The notes: generated by a model from the sequence alone, not told the origin. Shown: positions 1 through 6,314, numbered from the stretch's first letter. The stretch is 15,982 nt of DNA from JBFGCT01 sp041581055 (GCA_041581055.1 JBFGCT010000093.1:1-15982), one strand, 5' to 3'. Numbers and translations: made by a program.

Positions 1-1
1 A

Positions 2-2116
2 GCCGAGCTGCCGAGCACCGCGACCAACCCGCCCGCGACCGCCGTCGCGTCCGACACGGCGCCGGACACAGCGGGCGCGCCACCCGGGCTGGCGAGCACG
101 ACGGACCCGTCCGGGACCGAGGGCACCGAGGTCGCCGTCGTACCAACGTCGAACCCACGCGACGTCACCGAGGCGCACGGGACAACGGCGAGCACCTCGA
201 CCACCACCACCACCGACGTCGGCGCCTCGCCCTCGCCGGCGCCGGAACCTGCCGGCGAGTCGGGCGTCGCTCCGGTCGCCCCCAGCCCGATTCGCCTCGA
301 ACAGGCGGCGATGGTGGTGGCGGGCGTGCTCGCGGTCCTCGGGGTGCGACGGCGGCAACGACTGCGGTCGGCGAAGCCTCGGTCACGGGTCCCCGAGCCG
401 AGGGCGGCCGCGTCGGCGATGGAGCGACGACTGCGCCTCGTCGATCCCGGCGAACGGTCGCAGCGCGTCGACGTCGCCCTGCGGGCCGCATCGTCGAGTC
501 TGGTGGGGACCGACGTCCAGGTCGGGCTCGTGATGGTCGGCGTCGATGGAACGGTCGGGTTGCAGCTCACCGGTGCGGCGACGCTGCCCGCACCGTGGAC
601 CGGCGCCGGCCCGACGTGGGAACTGCCCGCGGCGGTCCCGATCGAGGTCGTCAGCGAGGCGGCCCGGCTCGTCGGCACTCCGTGTCTCGCGCTGGCGCAG
701 CTCGGGGTGTCGACCGAGGGATGCGACGTGCTCGTCGATCTGGAGGCGTGTCCCACCCTCGTCGTCGAGGGCCACCGCGACGCCACCGACGACATCATCG
801 CCGGCATCGCCACGTCGCTCGCCGCGTCGCCGTACGCCGAGGTCGCGCACGTCGTCACCGTTTCGGTCGACGACGCGGCGCTGCTCGACCACCGCAATGC
901 CCACCGGGCGGATTCCGCCGACGCGGCGCTCGAGCTCGCCACGTCGCTCGTGGGCGCCCGTCGAGCCGACCTCGAGTCGTCGTTCGCGCTGCGCTCGGTG
1001 CGAACCGGTGGGGAGGTCTGGGAACCGGCCGTCGTCGTGCTGCGGGCGTCCGATAGCGGGGCCGACGAGATCGCCGCGGCCCCGGCCATCGCGCCGGGGT
1101 CGGGCATCGCCATCGTGGCCGCCGTCGACGAGGACGCCATCGATGTGCCGGGTTGCCGGTTGCGCCCGGCCGAGGGCGGATGGGTCTTCGACGGCTTCGG
1201 CGCCTCGGTGCCGCTCGCGCCGGTCGGAATGTCGGCCCGTGAACTCGACGAGATCGCCCAACTGCTCGGCGCCGCCTCCGCACCGCTCGAACAGCCCGAC
1301 GACGACCAGCTCGATCCGGCCGATGCGCTGACGGCACCGGCCGGGTCCGAGCCCGAGCCATTCGTCGAACTTCCCCACGCCGTGGTCGTCGGGCTGCTCG
1401 GCGAGATCCAGGTTGTCGACGCCGAGGGCGTTGCCGGCTCATTCGAGCGGTCGAAGACGGTCGAGCTGCTCGCCTGGTTGGCGACGCACCGCGAGCGCTC
1501 GACGCGGACGGCAGCCCGCACCGCCTTGTGGGATCTCGACGTGCGTGACGCGACGTTCGCCAACGTCGTGTCCGAGGCGCGGCGGGCGCTCGCTCGCCTC
1601 GTGCCACCGCCCCACGGCGAGGAGTGGCTGGCGCGCACGCTCAACGAACAGCTCCCGCTCCACGGGCTCGTCGTGACCGACGCCCAGCTGATCGAGCACC
1701 GGCTCGACGCCGCCCGCCGGCAGCCCCCGGCGCAGGCGATCGACACCCTGCGCCCCGCGGTCGAGAGGGTGCGCGGCGTCCCGTTCGCCGGCACGAGCTA
1801 CCTGTGGCCGGACGCCGAGGGCATCACATCGTCGCTCGTGCTGCTGGCGATCGGCGCGTGCGCCGAGTTGGCGGATCAGGCGCTGTCGGTCGGCGACGTC
1901 GACACCGTCTTCTGGGCGACCGGCCGCGGGCTCGCCGTGCTGCCGGGCCACGAGGAGCTGATCGCCCGCCGGATGCAGGCCCACGCCCGGGCCGGCGACT
2001 ACGCCGGTGTCCGCCACGAGTGGGAGTCCTACGAGCGGGTCATCGTCGCCGACACCTGGTCCGACGGCGAACCGGCCCCCAAACTCGTCGAGCTCCGCCG
2101 CGAGCTCCTGTCCTGA
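2..2116 (+). CDS. Membrane-anchored BTAD-domain regulator-like protein (5' end outside window)
   Basis: The frame is open from the first bases of the window, so the gene begins upstream; an internal ATG at 311 is not the likely start. The visible 704 residues begin with about 95 residues rich in Ser, Thr, Pro and Ala. A single hydrophobic segment follows (around residues 101-115, core MVVAGVLAVLGV), then a basic stop-transfer run (RRRQRLR), so most of the rest should be cytoplasmic. After a long poorly recognised middle region, the last 240 residues start with GLLGEIQVVDAEG and a winged-helix-like stretch (ERSKTVELLAWLATH, then ANVVSEARRALARL). They continue into a helical tetratricopeptide-like region, the layout of bacterial transcriptional activator domain (BTAD/SARP-like) proteins. 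In actinobacteria such domains also occur in large membrane proteins, so direct DNA binding is not certain. The gene ends in TGA and is followed by an inverted-repeat element. Confidence 0.82.
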   Translation, partial: AELPSTATNPPATAVASDTAPDTAGAPPGLASTTDPSGTEGTEVAVVPTSNPRDVTEAHGTTASTSTTTTTDVGASPSPAPEPAGESGVAPVAPSPIRLEQAAMVVAGVLAVLGVRRRQRLRSAKPRSRVPEPRAAASAMERRLRLVDPGERSQRVDVALRAASSSLVGTDVQVGLVMVGVDGTVGLQLTGAATLPAPWTGAGPTWELPAAVPIEVVSEAARLVGTPCLALAQLGVSTEGCDVLVDLEACPTLVVEGHRDATDDIIAGIATSLAASPYAEVAHVVTVSVDDAALLDHRNAHRADSADAALELATSLVGARRADLESSFALRSVRTGGEVWEPAVVVLRASDSGADEIAAAPAIAPGSGIAIVAAVDEDAIDVPGCRLRPAEGGWVFDGFGASVPLAPVGMSARELDEIAQLLGAASAPLEQPDDDQLDPADALTAPAGSEPEPFVELPHAVVVGLLGEIQVVDAEGVAGSFERSKTVELLAWLATHRERSTRTAARTALWDLDVRDATFANVVSEARRALARLVPPPHGEEWLARTLNEQLPLHGLVVTDAQLIEHRLDAARRQPPAQAIDTLRPAVERVRGVPFAGTSYLWPDAEGITSSLVLLAIGACAELADQALSVGDVDTVFWATGRGLAVLPGHEELIARRMQAHARAGDYAGVRHEWESYERVIVADTWSDGEPAPKLVELRRELLS

Positions 2117-2159
2117 CCCCGCGCCAGCCGCCCGCCCCTCCGTTCACGTCCCCCCATCC

Positions 2160-2211
2160 CGTTTGCGTCGCGATTGTGAGCACCCGCCCCGCCGAAATCG
2201 CGACGCAAACG
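2160..2211. repeat. Inverted-repeat element, copy 1
   Basis: Perfect 16-bp arms (CGTTTGCGTCGCGATT and its reverse complement) flank a 20-nt loop. The element lies 43 bp after the stop of the BTAD gene. A second copy at 4698-4767 has identical 15-bp arms and a loop differing at only two positions. The hairpin could terminate transcription, but there is no T-tract. Near-identity of the loops as well as the arms suggests a dispersed repeat family rather than two independent terminators. Confidence 0.85.
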
Positions 2212-2221
2212 ACAAGGTGAC

Positions 2222-2262
2222 CTCAGACGGACCGCCGGGCCCGGCACGTCGCAGAGGTGACT
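2222..2262 (-). pseudogene. Short relic resembling the 3' end of a Crp-family gene
   Basis: The bases after inverted-repeat copy 1 align with the 3' end of the Crp gene that follows copy 2 (4768-4818). Both begin CTCAG(A/G)CGGAC, and after a gap they share the exact 18-mer GGCCCGGCACGTCGCAGA and then GGTGAC. In the Crp gene this segment encodes the C-terminal VTVCDVPGLAALIESA. Here the frame is broken by small gaps, although DVPGPA can still be read. I infer that the repeat and a neighbouring gene end were duplicated together and then decayed. The match is short, so coincidence in GC-rich DNA is not fully excluded. Confidence 0.42.
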
Positions 2263-2306
2263 CCACTCGCGGCGTCGGCCGGGCGGTTTCGTGCGATGGT
2301 GGGCCC

Positions 2307-2750
2307 GTGCACATCCACTCGGATCGTCGCTACCTGTTCGACGCCGAGCGCGCTGCGGTGTGGGCCGCCATCGCCCGCACCGACCGGTACCAGCGCTGGT
2401 GGCCGTGGCTGCGCGAGTTCGACGGGGCGTCGTTTAGCCAGGGCGCTCGATGGGATTGCGTGGTCAAGCCGCCGTTGCCCTACAAGCTGCGCTTCGACGT
2501 CGTACTGACCGAGGTCGTCGAGGGCGACGTCGTGCGGGCGCGCATCGCCGGCGACATCACCGGATCCGCGGAACTCACCGCAAGCGACCATGAGGCCGGA
2601 TGCGAGCTCCGGCTGGTGGCCGACCTCAGCCCGGCGAGCGGCGCGCTCCGCCTCGTCGCCCGCGTGGCACGACCGGTGGTGGCATTCGGTCACGACTGGG
2701 TGCTGGACACCGGCGCCCGGCAATTCCGCGACCTCGCCCTCGACGCGTAG
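2307..2750 (+). CDS. SRPBCC (polyketide cyclase/dehydrase-like) family protein
   Basis: A 147-residue protein starting with GTG (VHIHSDRRYLFDAERAAVWAAI). The N-terminal pattern, with a strand, then 'AERAAVWAAIARTDRYQRWWPWL', then alternating strands (RWDCVVKPPLPYKLRFDVVLTEVVEGDVVRARIAGDI), and a long C-terminal helix ending RQFRDLAL, fits the START-like helix-grip fold of SRPBCC proteins. These usually bind a hydrophobic ligand in a cavity; the ligand cannot be read from the sequence. The open frame extends farther upstream, but that part runs through the inverted repeat and the Crp relic, so the GTG at 2307 is preferred. The ribosome binding site is weak. There is no signal peptide, so it is probably cytoplasmic. 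It converges on the MazF gene. Confidence 0.78.
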   Translation: MHIHSDRRYLFDAERAAVWAAIARTDRYQRWWPWLREFDGASFSQGARWDCVVKPPLPYKLRFDVVLTEVVEGDVVRARIAGDITGSAELTASDHEAGCELRLVADLSPASGALRLVARVARPVVAFGHDWVLDTGARQFRDLALDA

Positions 2751-2757
2751 CCACATC

Positions 2758-2777
2758 GTGGCCGCTTCGAGCGCCAC
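2758..2777. terminator. Hairpin between convergent genes
   Basis: GTGG and CCAC pair around CGCT-TCG-AGCG with one bulged C, giving an 8-bp stem seven bases after the SRPBCC stop codon and upstream of the convergent MazF stop. No T-tract follows. A role as a bidirectional terminator is inferred from position. Confidence 0.35.
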
Positions 2778-2832
2778 CGTTCCGGCCTGCCCAACTCGGA
2801 TGAACCGGTGTGCTCGCGGGTGACCACGCGGG

Positions 2833-3156
2833 TCAGTAGACGATGTCGAGCGCGTAGCGGAGTGCCCGGTCGAGCGCGGCTCGGGTGATCTCGTCGAGGT
2901 GGCCGACGGGTTGGTCGTCGAGGGCGTCGAGGGGGACCGTGATCACGTTGTCGCAGTTGACGACGCACGCCTCGGGAAGGCCGTGCTCCTGGCCGAGTTC
3001 GACCTCCGACCGGATGCCGCGCACGGTGCGCGTGATCGGAGCGCACGTCACGGACGTGAGCACGTGGATCCCGGCGTCGCGGGTGAGGACGCACACCGGG
3101 CGTCGCCCGGCTGGGGGGCCGAGGTCAGCCCAGTAGATGTCGTTGCGGGCTACCAC
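2833..3156 (-). CDS. MazF/PemK-type endoribonuclease toxin
   Basis: A 107-residue protein opening with NDIYWADLGPPAGRRPVCVLTRD, the characteristic first strands of the MazF/PemK (CcdB-like fold) family. It continues with a 'VTCAPITRTVRGIRSEVEL' segment and a 'VNCDNVITVPLDAL' segment, as in the family. Family members cut mRNA at short sequence motifs and stop translation until neutralised by the antitoxin. The GTG start lies inside the end of the antitoxin gene: the reading frames overlap over the bases GTGGTAG, and no separate Shine-Dalgarno is visible, so translation is probably coupled to the antitoxin. Length and motifs look intact, so the toxin is likely functional. Confidence 0.9.
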   Translation of the reverse strand: MVARNDIYWADLGPPAGRRPVCVLTRDAGIHVLTSVTCAPITRTVRGIRSEVELGQEHGLPEACVVNCDNVITVPLDALDDQPVGHLDEITRAALDRALRYALDIVY

Positions 3157-3401
3157 GCCGGGGCGGTTCGAGCAGCGAGCCTCCGAGCCGACTGGATCAA
3201 CGCGGGATCTGCCGGTTGGCGGCGATACGCGGTGACGAGCTCGCGATCCGCCTCGGCGAGGTCTTCCACGCTGAGCACGGCTTGGGCGCCGCGCCGGAGA
3301 AGCTCGGACCGGTTGGTGCCGAGCTGGGCGGCGAGCGTGTCGAGTCGTCGCACGAGGTCGTCATCGAGCTGCACCAGAACCTCTCGTCGAGCCATGAGCA
3401 T
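3150..3401 (-). CDS. Ribbon-helix-helix antitoxin (CopG/MazE-like)
   Basis: An 83-residue protein beginning MLMARREVLVQLDDDLVRRLDTLAAQ. The short strand (EVLVQLD) followed by two helices, the second being NRSELLRRGAQAVL, is the ribbon-helix-helix DNA-binding fold. The acidic/basic C-terminal tail (EADRELVTAYRRQPADPALIQSARR) would wrap around the toxin. Antitoxins of this type neutralise the toxin and repress their own operon. Two in-frame ATGs are available (3401 and 3395); the first lies inside the inverted repeat described separately. The gene precedes and overlaps the MazF gene, the usual antitoxin-first order. Confidence 0.88.
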   Translation of the reverse strand: MLMARREVLVQLDDDLVRRLDTLAAQLGTNRSELLRRGAQAVLSVEDLAEADRELVTAYRRQPADPALIQSARRLAARTAPAW

Positions 3402-3417
3402 ATGGTATCACATATGC
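3398..3417. promoter_or_regulatory. Palindromic operator candidate for the toxin-antitoxin operon
   Basis: GCATATG and CATATGC form perfect 7-bp arms around a 6-bp spacer (GTATCA), directly at the antitoxin start codon. The stretch is strikingly AT-rich in a very GC-rich window. Ribbon-helix-helix antitoxins usually bind palindromes at their own promoter, so autoregulation at this site is a reasonable inference. It may also contain the -10 region, and the transcript may have almost no leader. Confidence 0.5.
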
Positions 3418-3606
3418 CTCGTGAAGCGGCGCCTCGGGCCTACGGCCCGGCGAGTTCGCCAGGCTCCTGCGACTGGGAACCGGACGCGAGGGCTTGCTGG
3501 ATTCGGTCGTGTCGGAACCGAACGCCGGTGCCGGTCGCCCGCAGCGTGTCGTCACCCGGCCCCGCCCCGCCCGTCGGAACAGCTCGCGGTCGGGCGAGCC
3601 GAATCG

Positions 3607-4235
3607 CTAGGTGAGTAGGGCGTCCATCGCGTGCCCGTCACGGTCCATGAGCTGCCAGGTCAGAAAGTCGCTGAGATCGCCGAAACGATCGCGCCACGAC
3701 GACAGGTTGACCAGCAGCACCGACGCACCGCCGGGTGGCGACCCATGGAGGTGCTCGACGAGCTGGTAGGCGGCGACGCTCTTGCCCGAGCCCGGCTCGC
3801 CGATCACCAGCAGCCGTTGACCGCTCTCGCGGTACGCGTCGACAATGCTGCCGTACTCGTCCCCACCTGCGGGGCGTTGCGGCCGGCGACATCGCGGACG
3901 CGGGTCAAGGCGGGCACGAGCGAGACGTGCGCCGGGTCACTACGGGGGACGAGGCGGCCGATCGACGAGTAGCTCAACGCCGCCACCTGGCCGACGATCG
4001 GTTCATCGATCGCATCGACGACCGCGTCAACAGACGACACCGGGTCCTCGACACCTACCCGCACGAGGTGCATCAGCACGAACGCGCCGACGACCGAGAC
4101 GGCGCCGACGAGGACCGTCCGGGTCGTCGACCAGTCCTGATCGATCGCGAAGAGGACGACGGCGACCGGCAGCGCCGCCGCGACGGCGTTCTCGACGTAT
4201 CTACGAGTGGTCGCGCCGAGGCCGCGCCGGCTCAC
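3607..4235 (-). pseudogene. Frameshifted and truncated NACHT-type NTPase gene
   Basis: The first part (4235 down to about 3865) has a good Shine-Dalgarno (GAGAGG) before a GTG start. It encodes two likely membrane segments (AAALPVAVVLFAI and VLVGAVSVVGAFVLMHLV) and then a soluble stretch ending ALTRVRDVAGRNAPQVG. The expected continuation, DEYGSIVDAYRESGQRLL followed by VIGEPGSGKSVAAYQLVEHL, lies in the next frame, so a one-base deletion near the GGGG at about 3865 fits. That part holds a perfect Walker A (GEPGSGKS) and the NLSSW motif typical of NACHT domains. It stops at DALLT, before Walker B and the rest of the domain. The 3' end is therefore missing, and the toxin-antitoxin operon lies beyond it. 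Programmed frameshifting or a sequencing error are alternatives for the first lesion but not for the truncation. Confidence 0.68.
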
Positions 4236-4348
4236 AACACCTCTCCGTACTCACGCGCCCACCCAGCGCACGCCGAGGCGCGCCCGCCCGTCGTTCCTCG
4301 AGAAACCGTCGGCTCGTTGTCACCCGGCGGGAGGGCCGTCGACGTCTG

Positions 4349-4392
4349 TCTCCATGTGCACCTCGCAACGGGCGAGGCGCGAGACATGGAGG
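4349..4392 (+). promoter_or_regulatory. 5' UTR hairpin that can sequester the Shine-Dalgarno
   Basis: CTCCATGT (4350-4357) is perfectly complementary to ACATGGAG (4384-4391), with a possible extra T-G pair (4349/4392). Inside it, CCTCGC (4361-4366) pairs with GCGAGG (4372-4377) around the loop AACGG. The outer stem covers GGAGG (4388-4392), the ribosome binding site of the gene starting at 4400. The fold could mask translation initiation. Whether it acts as a thermosensor, a protein site or simply chance structure cannot be read here. Confidence 0.45.
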
Positions 4393-4399
4393 ACACGAC

Positions 4400-4690
4400 A
4401 TGCAGACCAAGCACGTGCGCTGGATCACCGGCGCGCTGATCACCGGGGCGGTGACGCTGTCGGCGGGCACGGCGTTCGCCGGTCACGACCACTACGTGGT
4501 GACACCCAACGGAAACTGCCATCAGGTGGCCAAGGGCCAGACGGCGATCAACGACTCGAACCACGGCGGCTACCACCAGTTCCACGTCCACGTTCACTTC
4601 GGCGCGACCGGCGGCGACGGCCTCCCGCCGCACGAACTGGGTGACGGCCACTCCAAGGTCGCGGTCTACAAGGACAACTGCCCGGCCTGA
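4400..4690 (+). CDS. Small secreted His-rich protein of unknown function
   Basis: A 96-residue protein with a strong Shine-Dalgarno (GGAGG, 7 bases before ATG). Residues 1-27 form a clear Sec signal peptide: basic MQTKHVRW, hydrophobic core ITGALITGAVTLSAG, and cleavage after AFA. The mature part of about 69 residues is rich in His (GHDHYVV, GNCHQVAKGQT, HGGYHQFHVHVHFG, HELGDGHSK) and has two Cys, near the start (NGNCH) and at the end (DNCPA), that could form a disulfide. The HxHxH run could bind metal. I do not recognise the family beyond short actinobacterial exported proteins with a GGYHxFH motif, so no function is assigned. The gene is preceded by a hairpin over its ribosome binding site and followed after 7 bp by inverted-repeat copy 2. 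Confidence 0.82.
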   Translation: MQTKHVRWITGALITGAVTLSAGTAFAGHDHYVVTPNGNCHQVAKGQTAINDSNHGGYHQFHVHVHFGATGGDGLPPHELGDGHSKVAVYKDNCPA

Positions 4691-4697
4691 TCGCGCT

Positions 4698-4767
4698 CCC
4701 ATCCCGTTTGCGTCGCGATTGTGAGCACCCGTCCCGCTGAAATCGCGACGCAAACGGTGGGGATGGG
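4698..4767. repeat. Inverted-repeat element, copy 2 (between convergent genes)
   Basis: The same 15-bp arms as copy 1 (GTTTGCGTCGCGATT at 4706-4720 and its complement at 4741-4755) surround a 20-nt loop. Here the stem is extended by CCCATCCC (4698-4705) pairing with GGGATGGG (4760-4767) across a 4-nt bulge. It fills the gap between two convergent genes and could terminate both. Copy 1 shares the CATCCC on its left flank but not the complement on the right. Confidence 0.85.
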
Positions 4768-4768
4768 C

Positions 4769-5422
4769 TCAGGCGGACTCGATCAGGGCGGCCAGGCCCG
4801 GCACGTCGCAGACGGTGACCCGGCCGCGGCCGGTCGTCACGACGCCGGCCTCGCGGAACTGGGCCAGGGCGCGGGCGGTCGACTCGCGGGTGGCGCCGAT
4901 CCACTCGGCGATGTCGGCCTGGCTGATCGGCAGCTCGACGTGCTCGCTCGCGCGGTCGTGGTGCAGTTTGTGCGACGACAGCTCGACGAGCATGTGCCCG
5001 CACCGCACCAACGCGGAGTCGCCGCTGCGGGCGCGCAGCCGGGCGTTGGTCAGCCGCAGCTGGGCGGCGAGGTTGCGCAACACGGCGATCGCCAGATCGG
5101 GCTCGTGGTGCAGCTCGGCGAGGAACTGCTCGCCCGGCATGTGGGCGACCACGCTCGGCTCGACCGCGACGGCGCAGTCCGACCGCGGCCGATCGTCGAT
5201 CGCCGACAGCTCGCCGAACGCCTCGCCCGGGTGCTTGCGCCCGAGCACCAGCTCGCGGCCCGACGGGAGGGCGACGTACACCCGGATCTGCCCCTCGACG
5301 CAGACGTACACGCTGTGGGAGCGGTCGCCTTCGAAGTACACCGGCGCCCCCGCGTCCAGTCGCACGGCGTGACCCCGCGCGGCGATGAAGTCACCAACGG
5401 TGACAGAAGTCGTCGTCGCCAT
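4769..5422 (-). CDS. Crp/Fnr-family transcriptional regulator
   Basis: A 217-residue protein, the usual length for the family. The cyclic-nucleotide-binding barrel covers about residues 8-120 (AGAPVYFEGDRSHSVYVCVEGQIRVYV). Its phosphate-binding cassette reads GEAFGELSAIDDRPRSDCAV: the key Gly-Glu and Arg-Ser are kept, but Asp replaces the Ala normally after RS. A long dimerisation helix follows (LRNLAAQLRLTNARLRARS), then a winged helix-turn-helix (ISQADIAEWIGATRESTARALAQFREAGVV, about 166-194) with the recognition helix ATRESTARAL. No Fnr-type cysteine cluster is seen, so a nucleotide or other small ligand is more likely than an iron-sulfur cluster. ATG at 5422 is preferred over the adjacent GTG because AAGGAG is better spaced. 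It is divergent from the gene at 5552 across a large inverted repeat. Confidence 0.9.
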   Translation of the reverse strand: MATTTSVTVGDFIAARGHAVRLDAGAPVYFEGDRSHSVYVCVEGQIRVYVALPSGRELVLGRKHPGEAFGELSAIDDRPRSDCAVAVEPSVVAHMPGEQFLAELHHEPDLAIAVLRNLAAQLRLTNARLRARSGDSALVRCGHMLVELSSHKLHHDRASEHVELPISQADIAEWIGATRESTARALAQFREAGVVTTGRGRVTVCDVPGLAALIESA

Positions 5423-5431
5423 CACTCTCCT

Positions 5432-5475
5432 TCACGAAACGGCGCGTGGCCTGCGATTTCCGCGCCGTTACGTGA
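5432..5475. promoter_or_regulatory. 15-bp inverted repeat in a divergent promoter region
   Basis: TCACGAAACGGCGCG (5432-5446) and CGCGCCGTTACGTGA (5461-5475) match as reverse complements at 14 of 15 positions, separated by 14 bases. The repeat sits between the Crp-family gene and the divergent gene at 5552. On the minus strand its end abuts the Crp Shine-Dalgarno (CGTGAAGGAG). It could be an operator, possibly for the adjacent regulator, or a hairpin in the Crp leader RNA. The half-site order TCACG...CGTGA is inverted relative to the classic TGTGA...TCACA Crp box. Confidence 0.55.
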
Positions 5476-5551
5476 CCAAATGCATAGACGCGATCGCCCC
5501 CCGAGATCAAGGTTGATGTGCCCCCACGCACGAGAAACAGGAGATGAGAAG

Positions 5552-6178
5552 ATGTATCTGTTCAGCAGGACGCGCCACGCCAAGCCCGACAAGATGCTCG
5601 AGGCGATACCGAGCGCGGTGGAGATCGCGGCGAAGGTCAAGCAAGTCGCCGACCTCGACATCTACGTGTGGACGTATCGCTTCGGCGAGCCGCTCGGCAC
5701 GATCATGTGGAGCACCAGGGTCGACTCGCAGGCCCAGCTCTTCGAGGCGACCGAGAAGATGGCCGCCGACCCCACGTTCGTCGAGATGGTGCTGGCGATG
5801 GGCGACTTCTACGAGGGCGCCGCCGTCGACGCGTTGTTCAACGTCGTCTCGGGCAACCCCGCACCGACACCGAGCGCGTTCCTCCAGACGAACACGGCGA
5901 CGATCGCCAACGGCAAGTACGCCGAGGCGTTCGAGTTCGGGGTCAAGCTCCAGGAGCTGGTCGCCACCGAGCTCAACCGGCCGACGTTCTTCGTCGGGGC
6001 GGCGTACGGGAACTTCGGCGAGGTCGGGTGGATCACCGGTTCCGAGACGATGGCCGAGGTCGACGCCGGCGCCGAGTGGCAGCAGACCAACCCCGAGTTC
6101 CACGCCATGATCGAGTCGGCGGCCGACCTGTTCCTGCCGGGAGAGGGCCGGCAGAACCTGCTGGAGCGCCTCAACTGA
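5552..6178 (+). CDS. Two-repeat, dimeric alpha/beta barrel-like protein of unknown function
   Basis: A 208-residue protein with Shine-Dalgarno AGGAG 8 bases before ATG and no signal peptide. I do not recognise a named family. The two halves look alike. The first reads from MYLFSRTRHAKPDKM through YRFGEPLGTIMWSTRVDS to DPTFVEMVLAMGDFYEGA. The second reads from FLQTNTATIANGKYAEA through AYGNFGEVGWITGSET to NPEFHAMIESAADLFLPG. Each has strand-helix-strand, an FG(E)xxGxxxW segment, and a (D/N)PxF helix. This suggests a fused pair of ferredoxin-like (NIPSNAP/DABB-type) domains that would form one barrel in a single chain. It is divergent from the Crp-family gene and may be controlled by it through the inverted repeat at 5432-5475; both points are inference. 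Confidence 0.8.
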   Translation: MYLFSRTRHAKPDKMLEAIPSAVEIAAKVKQVADLDIYVWTYRFGEPLGTIMWSTRVDSQAQLFEATEKMAADPTFVEMVLAMGDFYEGAAVDALFNVVSGNPAPTPSAFLQTNTATIANGKYAEAFEFGVKLQELVATELNRPTFFVGAAYGNFGEVGWITGSETMAEVDAGAEWQQTNPEFHAMIESAADLFLPGEGRQNLLERLN

Positions 6179-6187
6179 CCCTCGTCC

Positions 6188-6207
6188 GCGGCTCACCGCC
6201 GAGCCGC
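6188..6207 (+). terminator. Hairpin after the two-repeat protein gene
   Basis: GCGGCTC and GAGCCGC form a perfect 7-bp stem with a 6-nt loop starting 10 bases after the stop codon. There is no T-tract, as is common in high-GC actinobacteria. A terminator role is inferred from position. Confidence 0.4.
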
Positions 6208-6266
6208 CGAGGCGTGCCGAGGGGGGCACGGGCGGGGCGGGCCGGGGTACGAGGTTGATCTCCCCC

Positions 6267-6314
6267 GGCCGCCTCGCTTCCGTGCCGCCCCGCGCCCGAT
6301 CGGGCGAGGCGGCC
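6267..6314. repeat. Nested inverted repeats upstream of the universal stress protein gene
   Basis: GGCCGCCTCGC (6267-6277) is the exact complement of GCGAGGCGGCC (6304-6314). A separate perfect 14-bp palindrome, CGCCCGATCGGGCG, lies at 6293-6306 and partly overlaps the right arm. The structure ends 23 bases before the ATG at 6338 and could be an operator or leader structure. GC-rich DNA gives such repeats by chance fairly often. Confidence 0.3.

Noticed and set aside
383..1378. 331-codon minus-strand frame opposite the BTAD gene
   Set aside because: Arg/Gly/Asp-rich with no recognisable domain; the plus strand carries the winged-helix and BTAD features.
3420..3480. Possible tRNA because of GC-rich stems around CTACGG
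   Set aside because: No cloverleaf, no T-loop consensus and no CCA-like end; only a simple hairpin.
3418..3606. Minus-strand frame beyond the NACHT stop codon (continuation of the NTPase)
   Set aside because: The translation lacks Walker B or any NACHT-like pattern, so it does not continue the gene.
3735..4690. Plus-strand frames over the NACHT remnant, including a 5' extension of the His-rich protein gene
   Set aside because: The opposite strand has membrane segments and a perfect Walker A; the signal peptide and GGAGG set the start of the small secreted protein at 4400.
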